Shown here piece after piece: positions 7,486-15,302 of a stretch of 64,000 nucleotides of DNA. A program made the translations under genes and the position numbers. The stretch's first letter is position 1. The number at the start of each line of letters is the position of its first letter. The DNA is taken from the NCBI RefSeq assembly GCF_018598225.1, contig NZ_JAHESF010000026.1, forward strand, positions 1 to 64,000, written 5' to 3'. Source of the stretch: Chryseosolibacter histidinae (lineage in GTDB: Bacteria > Bacteroidota > Bacteroidia > Cytophagales > Cyclobacteriaceae). The notes beneath the pieces were generated by a model that had not been told where the DNA came from, did not search any database, and worked only from the letters and a program-made list of their open reading frames with translations.

Positions 7486-9303
7486 ATGGAAGCGAACACA
7501 AGACGAATGATTAAAGGAGGTGAAGAGTTCGACCACCTATTTCCGCCGCCATCTTTAGAGGACCGGTCAATCAAACGGACTGCGAGTGTAGATGATACCG
7601 TCGGGTTGATTCGAAAGCGTTTGCCAGAATTGTTGTGGCAAACAGAGAAGATTGCAAAGGTACTGAAAGGCGGGACACTGGATGAAACATGTGGAAATAT
7701 CTGGCGCTTTGTATATGAGCATATTCAATACAAAAGGGATAAGGATGGGGTGGAACAAGTTCGCAGCCCTAGAAGGACCTGGTGGGAAAGAAAAGTGGGC
7801 GTTGACTGTGATTGTTGCACAGTGTTTATCTGCTCCATCCTTCTTAACCTGGAGATCCCTCATAAAGCTCGAATAACCAAGTATCCTAAAAAGTCTCCGG
7901 TGATACCACAGTGGCAACACATTTATCCGGTGGTACCCAAAGACGGAAAACTCGACAGAAATCTCGTAAACCGAGACGATTACATAGTCATCGACTGTGT
8001 GAAGAATAGCTACAATAGTGAACAACCATTTTTAGAGGCAAAAGATTACGTTATGAAACTGGAATTTCTGGATGGAATTGAAGAGCAGGAAACGGAACAG
8101 GAAGTATTTGAATACGATCAGCCTGATTCAGTTGACCTGGCGGACCTGGCGTCAGTTTACGATGATGACCAGCTAGGGAACATTTTTAAGAAAATTGGAA
8201 GCGCAGTAAAGACTGCCGCTCAAAAGGTCGGCAGCGCAGTAAAGACTGTCGTACAAGACGTGAAAAAGACCGCGCCAGTCCTTGCAAAAGATGTTAGTGA
8301 CAAAGTCGGCGACGTAGTAAGGACTGTCAACAGGTTCGTAAACCCAGCAACGATCCTTTTGCGTAACGGTTTCCTCCTGGCAATGAAGATCAACCTAATG
8401 AATGCCGGTGGCAGGCTAAGATACGCCTATTTAACCGACGCACAGGCACAACAACTGGGCATAGATCTGAGTGCGCTGAACAAGCTTCGTACAGTCAAAG
8501 ATCGGGCTGAGACGGTGTATTGGCAGGCCGGAGGAAAGAAAGAAAATCTTAAGAAGGCTATTCTGAGTGGCAAAGGCAACAAGGACAAGAAAGTACCTCT
8601 TAGCGGCCTGTTTGGACTTGGTGACATATACCAGGATATGGATGAGTACAACATTATTCATGCAGACTATGACAACATCCAAGGACTGGGTGAGATAGCA
8701 AGTGGTACCGCCATTGCAGCGGCGACCAGTGCCGTAGCAGCAATTGCTACCGCATTGTCTCAGGTGAAAGGTCTTTTCAGCAAGGGAGGTGCGGAAGAAG
8801 CTGCCTTTCAAAGCTCTACGGATAATGCTGGATCTACCGAGTCGGCACCTGCAAATATTTCAGAGGACGAGGATCAGCTTGTCACGCAAACATACCATGA
8901 GCCTCCAACCTATTATTTACCACCGGCAAGCAATGAAGTTCAACAAATTGTTACAAGTCCTGCTCCATCTGGTCAGTCAACATTACCAGCTTCCGCTGAT
9001 GCTGCCGATAGAAGGATGCCGGCTATACCTGAGCAGGCAACGCAGAATACTTCGGTTCAGAACACAACGGGTGGCGCGAAACCCCAGGGCTTTCTTGAAA
9101 AAAGCACATCGTGGGTGAAGGAAAATCCGGGGAAGACACTACTAATCGCCGGCGCAGTAGCTGGAGGTGGGTATTTGCTCGTCAATGCTTTAAAATCCAG
9201 AAAGAACGGAGGCGCGGTTAGTGGAATACCGAAGGCTAGAAAGAAAGCTAACCAGGCTAAAGCAAAGCCAAAGCAAACGAAGATTCAAAGCATAAAATTA
9301 TAA
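7486..9303 (+). CDS. Transglutaminase-like protease plus membrane-anchored structural protein
   Basis: 605 residues. Residues about 30-195 look like a transglutaminase/papain-fold domain: candidate catalytic Cys in DCDCCT (Cys108/110/111), His145 in WQHIYPVV and Asp170 in VIDC. Residues about 235-290 hold amphipathic near-repeats (IGSAVKTAAQ, VGSAVKTVVQ, VGDVVRTV) like lipid- or membrane-surface-binding helices, followed by a conserved-looking helical block to about 380, a low-complexity Pro/Ser/Thr stretch, a C-terminal membrane segment (about 550-568) and a very basic tail. A cysteine protease joined to a membrane-anchored basic tail would suit virion maturation. It ends at TAATG, overlapping the next start. 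Confidence 0.65.
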   Translation: MEANTRRMIKGGEEFDHLFPPPSLEDRSIKRTASVDDTVGLIRKRLPELLWQTEKIAKVLKGGTLDETCGNIWRFVYEHIQYKRDKDGVEQVRSPRRTWWERKVGVDCDCCTVFICSILLNLEIPHKARITKYPKKSPVIPQWQHIYPVVPKDGKLDRNLVNRDDYIVIDCVKNSYNSEQPFLEAKDYVMKLEFLDGIEEQETEQEVFEYDQPDSVDLADLASVYDDDQLGNIFKKIGSAVKTAAQKVGSAVKTVVQDVKKTAPVLAKDVSDKVGDVVRTVNRFVNPATILLRNGFLLAMKINLMNAGGRLRYAYLTDAQAQQLGIDLSALNKLRTVKDRAETVYWQAGGKKENLKKAILSGKGNKDKKVPLSGLFGLGDIYQDMDEYNIIHADYDNIQGLGEIASGTAIAAATSAVAAIATALSQVKGLFSKGGAEEAAFQSSTDNAGSTESAPANISEDEDQLVTQTYHEPPTYYLPPASNEVQQIVTSPAPSGQSTLPASADAADRRMPAIPEQATQNTSVQNTTGGAKPQGFLEKSTSWVKENPGKTLLIAGAVAGGGYLLVNALKSRKNGGAVSGIPKARKKANQAKAKPKQTKIQSIKL

Positions 9304-9857
9304 TGATCATGGGAAAGACTAAAAAAGAGAAAGACGCACTTTCTGGCGCCGCAGTTTCGCAAGAGCAGACTTATCTCGATACGGCTAAGCAGGGTGGCTT
9401 GATGCTCCTCGCTGCAATCGCCGCCGGAGGCGCCGGTGCTGCAATTGGAAAGCATTCTTTGATCGCAGGAATTCCGATTACCTTATTCGGAGTACACAAG
9501 AGAAACAAATACATCATCGCCGCAGGCTTGGGCTTGACGTTGTCAAACGGGTTTCAGCCAAAGGCACCACCAGTTACGACACAGGGCATTGGTGCACTCG
9601 ATATGAAACAAATTGCCTCCGAGGCAACGGATCGCGTGACAACGTTCTTTAAAAACTTTGCCGATAAGTTATATCTGCCAAAGCCAACTGAGCAATCTGC
9701 CACCGCCGGGCTAGGTGATGATCAGGTTACTTACTTCGTTAATCCTTACAGCAATAAGGAGCTCGATATGTCAGCCATTGACCGCATTCAGGAGCAGATC
9801 GCTGAAATGAATAGGACCGGTACTTCCGGTTTGAATGAAACAGATCGTGAGTTTTAA
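9303..9857 (+). CDS. Membrane protein, virion-type, 184 residues
   Basis: Its start codon overlaps the stop of the preceding gene by one base (TAATG). After a basic N-terminus come Gly/Ala-rich hydrophobic segments (about 30-50, 57-68 and 74-86: LMLLAAIAAGGAGAAIG, LIAGIPITLFG, IIAAGLGLTLSNG), then a soluble C-terminal half. Gly/Ala-rich, weakly hydrophobic segments of this kind are common in internal membrane proteins of tailless phages. There is no recognised family. It immediately precedes the capsid candidate. Confidence 0.6.
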   Translation: MIMGKTKKEKDALSGAAVSQEQTYLDTAKQGGLMLLAAIAAGGAGAAIGKHSLIAGIPITLFGVHKRNKYIIAAGLGLTLSNGFQPKAPPVTTQGIGALDMKQIASEATDRVTTFFKNFADKLYLPKPTEQSATAGLGDDQVTYFVNPYSNKELDMSAIDRIQEQIAEMNRTGTSGLNETDREF

Positions 9858-9883
9858 ACAATAACAATTTAACAACTACAAAT

Positions 9884-10612
9884 ATGCTAGGAGCATTAGG
9901 ACAACTCATGGAGAGTGAGTACACAAATCCCACAGAATTGTTGGGATTGAATGGAGAGATGGACGCAGAGTTATTGGGATACCTCAATGCTTTGAATCCT
10001 GTGGCACGCGCCAAGGCCGTAAACAAAATGGTTAAGCGCCATATCCCTTCACAAGGGTCACGTGCTGAGTTTGAAAAGTTCTTCGTTGAACTTCCAAAAC
10101 ACATTAAGGAGCAGCTTTTGCAAGGAAAGTTACGCCTGGCTGACCACCTGATCTATACGATTAAACCGGTACGGGGCGCGAAGACGATCAAAATGTTCGA
10201 AAGCCAGGATGTGAAGGAGGTCAACTTGCGAAACATCAGCAACGCGAAACTTCCAAAGAATATGGCCTTGCTGGTAAGCGGCATTTATATGCTTCAGGGC
10301 AAAGCAACAACACTTGATATAGACGATGTGAAGATCACAGAGTTCGACACGATCGAAACGGTTGGAGCTTTAGCCAATGGCGAATTCAAGTTGAAGGCGA
10401 ACAAGAAACAGCTTGTAAGCGATACGTCTAATAGGAACTTTGTGACCGCCACGTTTGACATGGTACCAAAGGGATTCTACAAGCTTGCTAACCCACGCCT
10501 TATCCACGATGACGTGGACATTGAGTTTGAGATCGAGTTGGGCACCATCAAGGGAGTAGATCCCAACACGGTGATCTTCGTTGGCCTGGTTGGTACAGCA
10601 ACTATCCCTTAG
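9884..10612 (+). CDS. Candidate major capsid (jelly-roll-like) protein
   Basis: 242 residues, no signal or membrane segment. The first 90 residues are helical. From about residue 100 the sequence becomes a series of short alternating strands: TIKMFESQDVKEVNLRN, MALLVSGIYML, then FYKLANPRLI, DVDIEFEIEL and TVIFVGLVGTA at the very end. A C-terminal pattern of 'Y-x-L-x-x-P-x-x-I, then x-I-x-F-x-I, then a final hydrophobic GLxGT strand' is what vertical jelly-roll capsid proteins of tailless viruses tend to show. It has the best composition, position and size for the main coat protein of this operon. The assignment rests on pattern and context, not on a database match. Confidence 0.5.
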   Translation: MLGALGQLMESEYTNPTELLGLNGEMDAELLGYLNALNPVARAKAVNKMVKRHIPSQGSRAEFEKFFVELPKHIKEQLLQGKLRLADHLIYTIKPVRGAKTIKMFESQDVKEVNLRNISNAKLPKNMALLVSGIYMLQGKATTLDIDDVKITEFDTIETVGALANGEFKLKANKKQLVSDTSNRNFVTATFDMVPKGFYKLANPRLIHDDVDIEFEIELGTIKGVDPNTVIFVGLVGTATIP

Positions 10613-10618
10613 TCGGTT

Positions 10619-10999
10619 ATGGAAGTGCGGTTGTTGGATAAGCTTTTCAGCTTTTTGGCTGATTCCGAGGGAGTTCCCGTCAGTAAGAAATTTGACCTGG
10701 ACAAGAACGTAAAGGTTGTGCATGGCATACTCTTAAGTTCAGACCGGCCTAATCTTCTTTTCTACCGGGGCTCTCAAAGAATTGAAATCAGCGGAGACGA
10801 GATATTTCCTGAGGACTATGAAAGCAAAATTCTGATGTCCGGCATATCGGTGCCTCCTGATAACAAGTTTCGGAAACTTGGCAATGGTGTCGTGGCTGGG
10901 AACGGTGAAGTGAAAATCCAATACAAAGATACTCACAACCCGAACGCTCCATTCACGCCTTACCGGGTGATCATCACGCTTCAATGTGAAATGAAATAA
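10619..10999 (+). CDS. Beta-rich putative virion protein, 126 residues
   Basis: Starts 6 bases after the capsid candidate. Predicted almost all beta, with strands such as VKVVHGILLSS, NLLFYRGSQRIEISG, KILMSGISV and YRVIITLQCEM at the C-terminus. It could be a second, smaller single-jelly-roll protein or a vertex protein. The motif V-x-G-I-L-(V/L)-(T/S) also appears in the 50-residue product of the next gene, suggesting shared ancestry or interaction. Family unknown. Confidence 0.55.
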   Translation: MEVRLLDKLFSFLADSEGVPVSKKFDLDKNVKVVHGILLSSDRPNLLFYRGSQRIEISGDEIFPEDYESKILMSGISVPPDNKFRKLGNGVVAGNGEVKIQYKDTHNPNAPFTPYRVIITLQCEMK

Positions 11000-11002
11000 G
11001 CC

Positions 11003-11155
11003 ATGATCTCGACGATAACTAAGAGAAAGATCATTGTCACAAAAATACAGGTGATCAAACTGGAACGGTTTAGGCCCATAGAAATCAAGCTTCCGGCGAA
11101 TGTGAAGAAAGTAACAGGGATTCTTGTAACGGCATCAGCAACATGGAAAGACTAG
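11003..11155 (+). CDS. Short beta-rich protein, 50 residues
   Basis: An ATG-started frame four bases after the previous stop. The product is basic at its N-terminus (TKRKIIVTK) and ends with a strand region PANVKKVTGILVTASATW that resembles the VKVVHGILLSS strand of the preceding gene product. It overlaps the next gene by 13 bases, in keeping with the coupled starts along this operon. Too short for a family call; most likely a small virion component. Confidence 0.5.
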   Translation: MISTITKRKIIVTKIQVIKLERFRPIEIKLPANVKKVTGILVTASATWKD

Positions 11156-11496
11156 GCACAATGAACTTCCAGGCCCAGGATAAGGCCGATGTTTTTCTCG
11201 TCGCCGAAGTATGGGCAAATGGAATAAGCATGTCTGACGAATCGCTTCTGAACATTGAAGATGCACAGTTTGAAAGCGATCATGCTTGGGTTACTGGCAA
11301 GGTACCAAAGTTCAAGGATGTGCATGTTGATGGAGATAACTCAATCATATCAGCCTGGTTTAAAGGTGAACATTTTGAGAAGTCATTCTGCATCACGGTT
11401 TATCTGGAGTATGAAGAAGTAGAGCAATTGATCGAGGTGGCACCAGATCAGGAAGCCAATGAAAATCAAGAGCAGCCGAAAGAGGTTTATTTATGA
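11143..11496 (+). CDS. Hypothetical acidic protein of virus-like operon
   Basis: 117 residues (start at 11143, or the ATG at 11161). Beta-rich in the first 90 residues (ADVFLVAEVWANGISM, SFCITVYLEYEEVEQ) with a very acidic, Gln/Glu-rich C-terminus. Its 3' end overlaps the next gene by four bases (ATGA). Composition and position fit a small structural or assembly protein; no family is recognised. Confidence 0.55.
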   Translation: MERLGTMNFQAQDKADVFLVAEVWANGISMSDESLLNIEDAQFESDHAWVTGKVPKFKDVHVDGDNSIISAWFKGEHFEKSFCITVYLEYEEVEQLIEVAPDQEANENQEQPKEVYL

Positions 11497-11801
11497 CCGA
11501 GGACTTCATTCTGAATTATATACCGCAGCGCATGCGTGCACTTGGATATGAGAAGTACCACCTGCGCTATAGAGACATGATCGTCGAAGCAAACGATAGT
11601 CTCAGCATAGCTGCCTACAACGAGGTGTTCTTCATCATAGGTGATCCGCCGGGGATTGTAGTCGCATCTGATTATGGATTATATGACTCGATTGATCCTC
11701 CAGTGGAGAACGTACATCAACATCGAGGCGAAATTCTGGTGAGTAACCCGGGCAACGATAAAAGAAGAATTAAGTTTTTGCAGGTAATAATTGTGAATTG
11801 A
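11493..11801 (+). CDS. Hypothetical protein of virus-like operon, 102 residues
   Basis: Starts within an ATGA overlap with the preceding gene. The N-terminus is helical (NYIPQRMRALGYEKYHLRYRD) and the remainder beta-rich and aromatic (VFFIIGDPPGIVVASDYGLYD), ending in a KFLQVIIVN strand. The compact alpha-then-beta layout without a membrane segment resembles small vertex or spike-base proteins, but nothing in the sequence proves this. Confidence 0.55.
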   Translation: MTEDFILNYIPQRMRALGYEKYHLRYRDMIVEANDSLSIAAYNEVFFIIGDPPGIVVASDYGLYDSIDPPVENVHQHRGEILVSNPGNDKRRIKFLQVIIVN

Positions 11802-11807
11802 CGATTT

Positions 11808-12638
11808 ATGGGACATGTAAGCAAACATAAGTATGATCCGGCTCAAGTTCAAAGACTGGCTGACCTGGTACGAATATATCATGACCGGGGCCAGCCATTT
11901 GACTATGAAATTCTCATAGATGGCCTTAAGGTTGTACGCCGGACAAACGACCCCGATATGTTCTTCATCTTCGAAAATTTCATAACGCCGGACTCAAAGG
12001 CATTGGAAGTCTTATTCTACGTCGGTTCCAGCAATGTAAACGAAAAGCGAATGTTCGTCTTCGGCGATGTGCCCGACGAGAAGGAAGTCGGCCTGAGCGG
12101 TGTTGAAGTTGATGCTCGTGTACGAGAGGGTGTTAAGGAAGGCATCGAAACTCACAAGAAGGAATGGCAGTATTTGCAAGCACAGAAAGAAAATGAAAGC
12201 CTGAAGCAGCAAGTTGCAGACCTCGAAAAACAGGTTAGGCGGATGGAGACGGAGAAGCGGGAACTGCTTGACAGCCAGTCGCCACTTCAGGAATTTTTAG
12301 GCCAGGCTGGCGCGAGCTTCGTTGAGAGTTTTTTAAAAAGGAATCCTCAAGTGCTGAAAAGCATTCCCGGTGGTGAAGCACTTGCAGGCCTTATTGATAA
12401 CAGTAAGACCGGCACTGAACCGCCTGAAACATTCAGTGACTCCTCCGTGAGCTTTCAGGCAAAATCAGAGACGCCTGCCTTGAGTGAAGAAGACCGAACA
12501 GCGATCACATTCGTTAACCAGCTCAAGGCAAAATTTGCAAAGGATGAGTTCGACAAGGTTTTGGTCATTCTGCAGACACTTGCCGATGACAAAAGTAAGA
12601 TTGAGCTGATCCTAAATCATGTTAACATTAAACAGTAG
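11808..12638 (+). CDS. Coiled-coil protein of virus-like operon
   Basis: 276 residues. Residues about 1-95 form an alpha/beta domain, residues about 108-155 a clear coiled coil (KENESLKQQVADLEKQVRRM, with leucines at heptad spacing), and the C-terminal 60 residues another helical domain. No membrane segment. It could be a scaffold, a stalk or a regulator. Such long coiled coils are common in receptor-binding stalks, yet the globular N-terminal domain argues equally for an assembly factor. Confidence 0.55.
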   Translation: MGHVSKHKYDPAQVQRLADLVRIYHDRGQPFDYEILIDGLKVVRRTNDPDMFFIFENFITPDSKALEVLFYVGSSNVNEKRMFVFGDVPDEKEVGLSGVEVDARVREGVKEGIETHKKEWQYLQAQKENESLKQQVADLEKQVRRMETEKRELLDSQSPLQEFLGQAGASFVESFLKRNPQVLKSIPGGEALAGLIDNSKTGTEPPETFSDSSVSFQAKSETPALSEEDRTAITFVNQLKAKFAKDEFDKVLVILQTLADDKSKIELILNHVNIKQ

Positions 12639-12643
12639 CAGCC

Positions 12644-12826
12644 ATGACCAAATTTTCATTTGACATAACAATCGAGGCCGAAACGCAGAAGGACGCTGAA
12701 ATGAAATTAAAGTCCGCGGCCGCGCTTATGCAAAAGCTGCGGCCGAACGAGATAGCAAGGCTAGCAGAAATTGTGAAGAACGACCCGGTGAAAACCGCTC
12801 TGGCAAAGAAGTACCTCGGACTTTAG
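12644..12826 (+). CDS. Small helical hypothetical protein, 60 residues
   Basis: Starts 5 bases after the coiled-coil gene. The first strand FSFDITIEAET is followed by an all-helical remainder (DAEMKLKSAAALMQKL, IARLAEIVKNDPVKTALAKKYLGL). It is charged and soluble. The pattern 'beta strand, then amphipathic helices' is seen in small DNA- or protein-binding proteins. Function unknown. Confidence 0.5.
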   Translation: MTKFSFDITIEAETQKDAEMKLKSAAALMQKLRPNEIARLAEIVKNDPVKTALAKKYLGL

Positions 12827-12829
12827 GTT

Positions 12830-13222
12830 ATGGATGACAAGAAAATAAGACAGTTAAAGACCATTGCGATTTACTCAGTCGCGGGTATTGGATCAGCAAC
12901 TGGTCTGTTTTTTCTTGGTCGGCATTTTATCAAGAAGGCCAGAGCTAACATTTCAGAGAAACGTAGCCTGGAAGAAGGCGATCCAGCAACGTTTGCCAAG
13001 CAACTAAAGATGGCCTTTGACAATGACAATTACTTTGGGTGGGGCACTAATTGGAAAGTTGTGCAAAGCGTGTTCGAGGCCATTCCTTCGAAAGCCATGT
13101 ATTCTAAAGTTCAGCGTGAATATATGAATATCTATGGCAAGAGTCTGAATGCAGATCTTGAAGACGAGTTGAGCAGTGAAGAGTACAATGAATTGATCAG
13201 GATATTGAATGCAAAGGCATAA
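12830..13222 (+). CDS. Single-pass membrane protein of virus-like operon
   Basis: 130 residues with one N-terminal membrane segment (about 10-29, IAIYSVAGIGSATGLFFLGR) preceded by a short basic stretch, then a soluble domain. The C-terminal domain (FAKQLKMAFDNDNYFGWGTNWKVVQSVF ... YMNIYGKSLNADLEDEL) looks like a short helical lysozyme-associated or annexin-like repeat often seen in Bacteroidota phage and envelope proteins, but I cannot name it. It abuts the following gene by three bases. Confidence 0.55.
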   Translation: MDDKKIRQLKTIAIYSVAGIGSATGLFFLGRHFIKKARANISEKRSLEEGDPATFAKQLKMAFDNDNYFGWGTNWKVVQSVFEAIPSKAMYSKVQREYMNIYGKSLNADLEDELSSEEYNELIRILNAKA

Positions 13223-13225
13223 GGT

Positions 13226-14203
13226 ATGACGGGAAGAAGCAAGAAGGGGAACCGAAAAACAAACGTAGGCAAGTCGAAGAAGGCTAAAAAAACTGTAAAA
13301 CCATCGACTGTATTTCTGCTTGCCTTTGGAACCATGGCGGCGGCAGGTGGAGCATACTTGCTTTACGATAGGATAAGAAATAGACGCCAACTTGCTCTTA
13401 ATCCAGCAAATGACAGCAGAGATGCAATCATCATTAACAATAATATTCCACCATCTGCAACTTCTAATTCTGCGAGGGCCATCATCCCTGTGACGAACCA
13501 ATTTCCTTTAAAGCGAGGAAGCCGGGGTACCCTCGTGACTATGCTTCAGCAGGCACTTAGCAACATCATCGGAGAAATTGCTATGAAAGCCAATGGTGGA
13601 GTCGATGGCCAATTTGGCCCTGGTACAGCAAATGCGCTGAAGATGGCTGGCTATCCGGAAGTTGTTGATGAGGCAATCTTCAATAAGATCACAGGACGGT
13701 CGCAAGGGTCAAGTATTAAGACGGTTTTTGATGCCCAGGATATTGCTAACAAGCTTTATCGTGCCGCCCAGTCTGCGAACATAGAGGCAGTCATTGTTTC
13801 TCTTCAGGAGATCAGGTCGGTCACGGAATACTCTGCAGTAAATGAGTACTACAAGAGTATACCAACCTTTATTTCAAGAACCATTGTAACGGACCTTTTG
13901 GACTATGCCTTTAAGACAAGTGAGCCTGGTAAATTGAGAATCCGTCAGGAACTGCTACGAATTGGTTTGAAGGTCGATGGTTCGGGAAGATGGAGCTTAC
14001 AAGGTATCGGCCTTTATCGCGATCTGATTACGATACGGGACACGGTAGTTACTGATTCAAGAGGCTATAAAATTCCGGTTAAGAGAAACACCATTGTTGG
14101 CGACGAAATTCAAGTTGCCAACGGCATGACCTGGTTCCGGTCAGTCGACAATGGCGTTCTTCAGGTACCGACCCAGGATGTAAAGTATTCCACTAAAATG
14201 TAA
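13226..14203 (+). CDS. Membrane-anchored protein with peptidoglycan-binding-like domain
   Basis: 325 residues. A very basic N-terminus (TGRSKKGNRKTNVGKSKKAKK) precedes one membrane segment (about 30-48). Residues about 90-155 look like a peptidoglycan-binding-domain-1 repeat: LKRGSRGTLVTMLQQAL, then VDGQFGPGTANALK, the usual G-x-x-G-x-x-V...Q-x-x-L...D-G-x-F-G-x-x-T pattern. The remainder is helical, with a final beta segment. A membrane protein that binds the cell wall could be a virion penetration device. Its neighbours are two cell-wall-enzyme-like genes. Confidence 0.65.
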   Translation: MTGRSKKGNRKTNVGKSKKAKKTVKPSTVFLLAFGTMAAAGGAYLLYDRIRNRRQLALNPANDSRDAIIINNNIPPSATSNSARAIIPVTNQFPLKRGSRGTLVTMLQQALSNIIGEIAMKANGGVDGQFGPGTANALKMAGYPEVVDEAIFNKITGRSQGSSIKTVFDAQDIANKLYRAAQSANIEAVIVSLQEIRSVTEYSAVNEYYKSIPTFISRTIVTDLLDYAFKTSEPGKLRIRQELLRIGLKVDGSGRWSLQGIGLYRDLITIRDTVVTDSRGYKIPVKRNTIVGDEIQVANGMTWFRSVDNGVLQVPTQDVKYSTKM

Positions 14204-14208
14204 AGCAT

Positions 14209-14625
14209 ATGTTAATCGAGATTTTAAGAACGTACCAGCCCAAACAAACCATCGGGGAGCTGGTGATTGACGGAGTTGAGATATGCAAAACTCTAGAACT
14301 TCAATGGCTCCATAATGAACGGAATAAGAGCTGCATACCCGAGGGAACGTATACAGTAGTTAAAAGGCTTGCCCATGCGAAAAGAAAGTACAATCACTTT
14401 CATATCACTGATGTTCCCAATAGAACATTCATCCTCATTCATACAGGCAACTACTCAAGTCAAATACTTGGCTGCATACTTGTCGGCGATAGGCACATCG
14501 ACTTAAACAGAGACGGACTGGTTGATGTCGCGAACTCAGCTACTACCTTAACAAAGCTGTACGACCTTCTGCCAGACAAGTTCCAAATTGCAGTAAGGAA
14601 CAAAGAGTATCGAATAGCATCGTAA
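14209..14625 (+). CDS. DUF5675 family protein, putative cell-wall enzyme
   Basis: 138 residues. Diagnostic blocks of DUF5675 are visible: LELQWLHNERNKSCIPEGTY, NHFHITDVPNRTFILIH followed by GNY, and a CILVGD strand with a DGLVDVANS turn. DUF5675 proteins occur in phage lysis modules and in Bacteroidota accessory regions and are thought to act on or near peptidoglycan; the biochemical activity is not established. It lies directly downstream of the peptidoglycan-binding protein and upstream of a second candidate lytic protein, forming a cell-wall module. Confidence 0.75.
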   Translation: MLIEILRTYQPKQTIGELVIDGVEICKTLELQWLHNERNKSCIPEGTYTVVKRLAHAKRKYNHFHITDVPNRTFILIHTGNYSSQILGCILVGDRHIDLNRDGLVDVANSATTLTKLYDLLPDKFQIAVRNKEYRIAS

Positions 14626-14637
14626 ACACACAGGTCT

Positions 14638-15300
14638 ATGCTTTCTCGTATCAAGACAATATTTCGGCAATATGGCTACGTTCTACATTCTGCCCCCTAC
14701 AAGCTCAACATTGCAGGACTCAGGGCTAGAAGTACGGTCGCAAACTCATTCGACGATGAGATGCATGTATTTTATACGAAGCCTGATGGCAAATGGAACT
14801 ACCATGTTTACCAGGTTACCACAGATCCAGGCACTTTCTGGTTAAATAATCCAGCTTACCCTGAAGGTACTGCAATACTGGATCAGGGGCAGTACCAGGA
14901 TGCTTATGCAATAGGTCTTCATCGAGGATTATATACAGCTCTGGTACAGGTGAAGCCGGTTACAGTCATGCGGGATTATGACCGAAATTCCGTTCTGGAT
15001 TTTTACAACGGTATTAGGCAAACCGGAAATTTCGGAATCAACATTCACCGGGCAGAAAGCTCCGGAGCAACCAAGTACATTGACAACTATTCCGCAGGAT
15101 GCCAGGTATTCCAGGATGCGGAAGAGTTCGATGAATTTATAGAACTATGCGAAAGGCATAAGGAACTGTACGGCAATGCTTTCACATATACCTTGATTGA
15201 TTTTCGGGCAATGAGCCGCGTGACCTTGAAGCGCATAGTAACGGCTTCCACCATTGCCGCTGGCATTGCGATAGGATTGATTTTGAGATTTGATGATTAA
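14638..15300 (+). CDS. L,D-transpeptidase-like (YkuD-type motif) membrane-anchored protein
   Basis: 220 residues. It contains GINIHRA (His137) and, 18 residues later, YSAGCQVF (Cys155), the His ... Ser-x-Gly-Cys arrangement of YkuD-type L,D-transpeptidases and related phage cell-wall enzymes. Residues about 40-130 form the beta-rich body (EMHVFYTKPDGKWNYHVYQV, AYAIGLHRGLYTALVQV). A C-terminal membrane segment (about 199-217) would anchor it. In this context it is more likely a virion-associated or lysis cell-wall enzyme than a housekeeping transpeptidase. Confidence 0.65.
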   Translation: MLSRIKTIFRQYGYVLHSAPYKLNIAGLRARSTVANSFDDEMHVFYTKPDGKWNYHVYQVTTDPGTFWLNNPAYPEGTAILDQGQYQDAYAIGLHRGLYTALVQVKPVTVMRDYDRNSVLDFYNGIRQTGNFGINIHRAESSGATKYIDNYSAGCQVFQDAEEFDEFIELCERHKELYGNAFTYTLIDFRAMSRVTLKRIVTASTIAAGIAIGLILRFDD

Positions 15301-15302
15301 GT

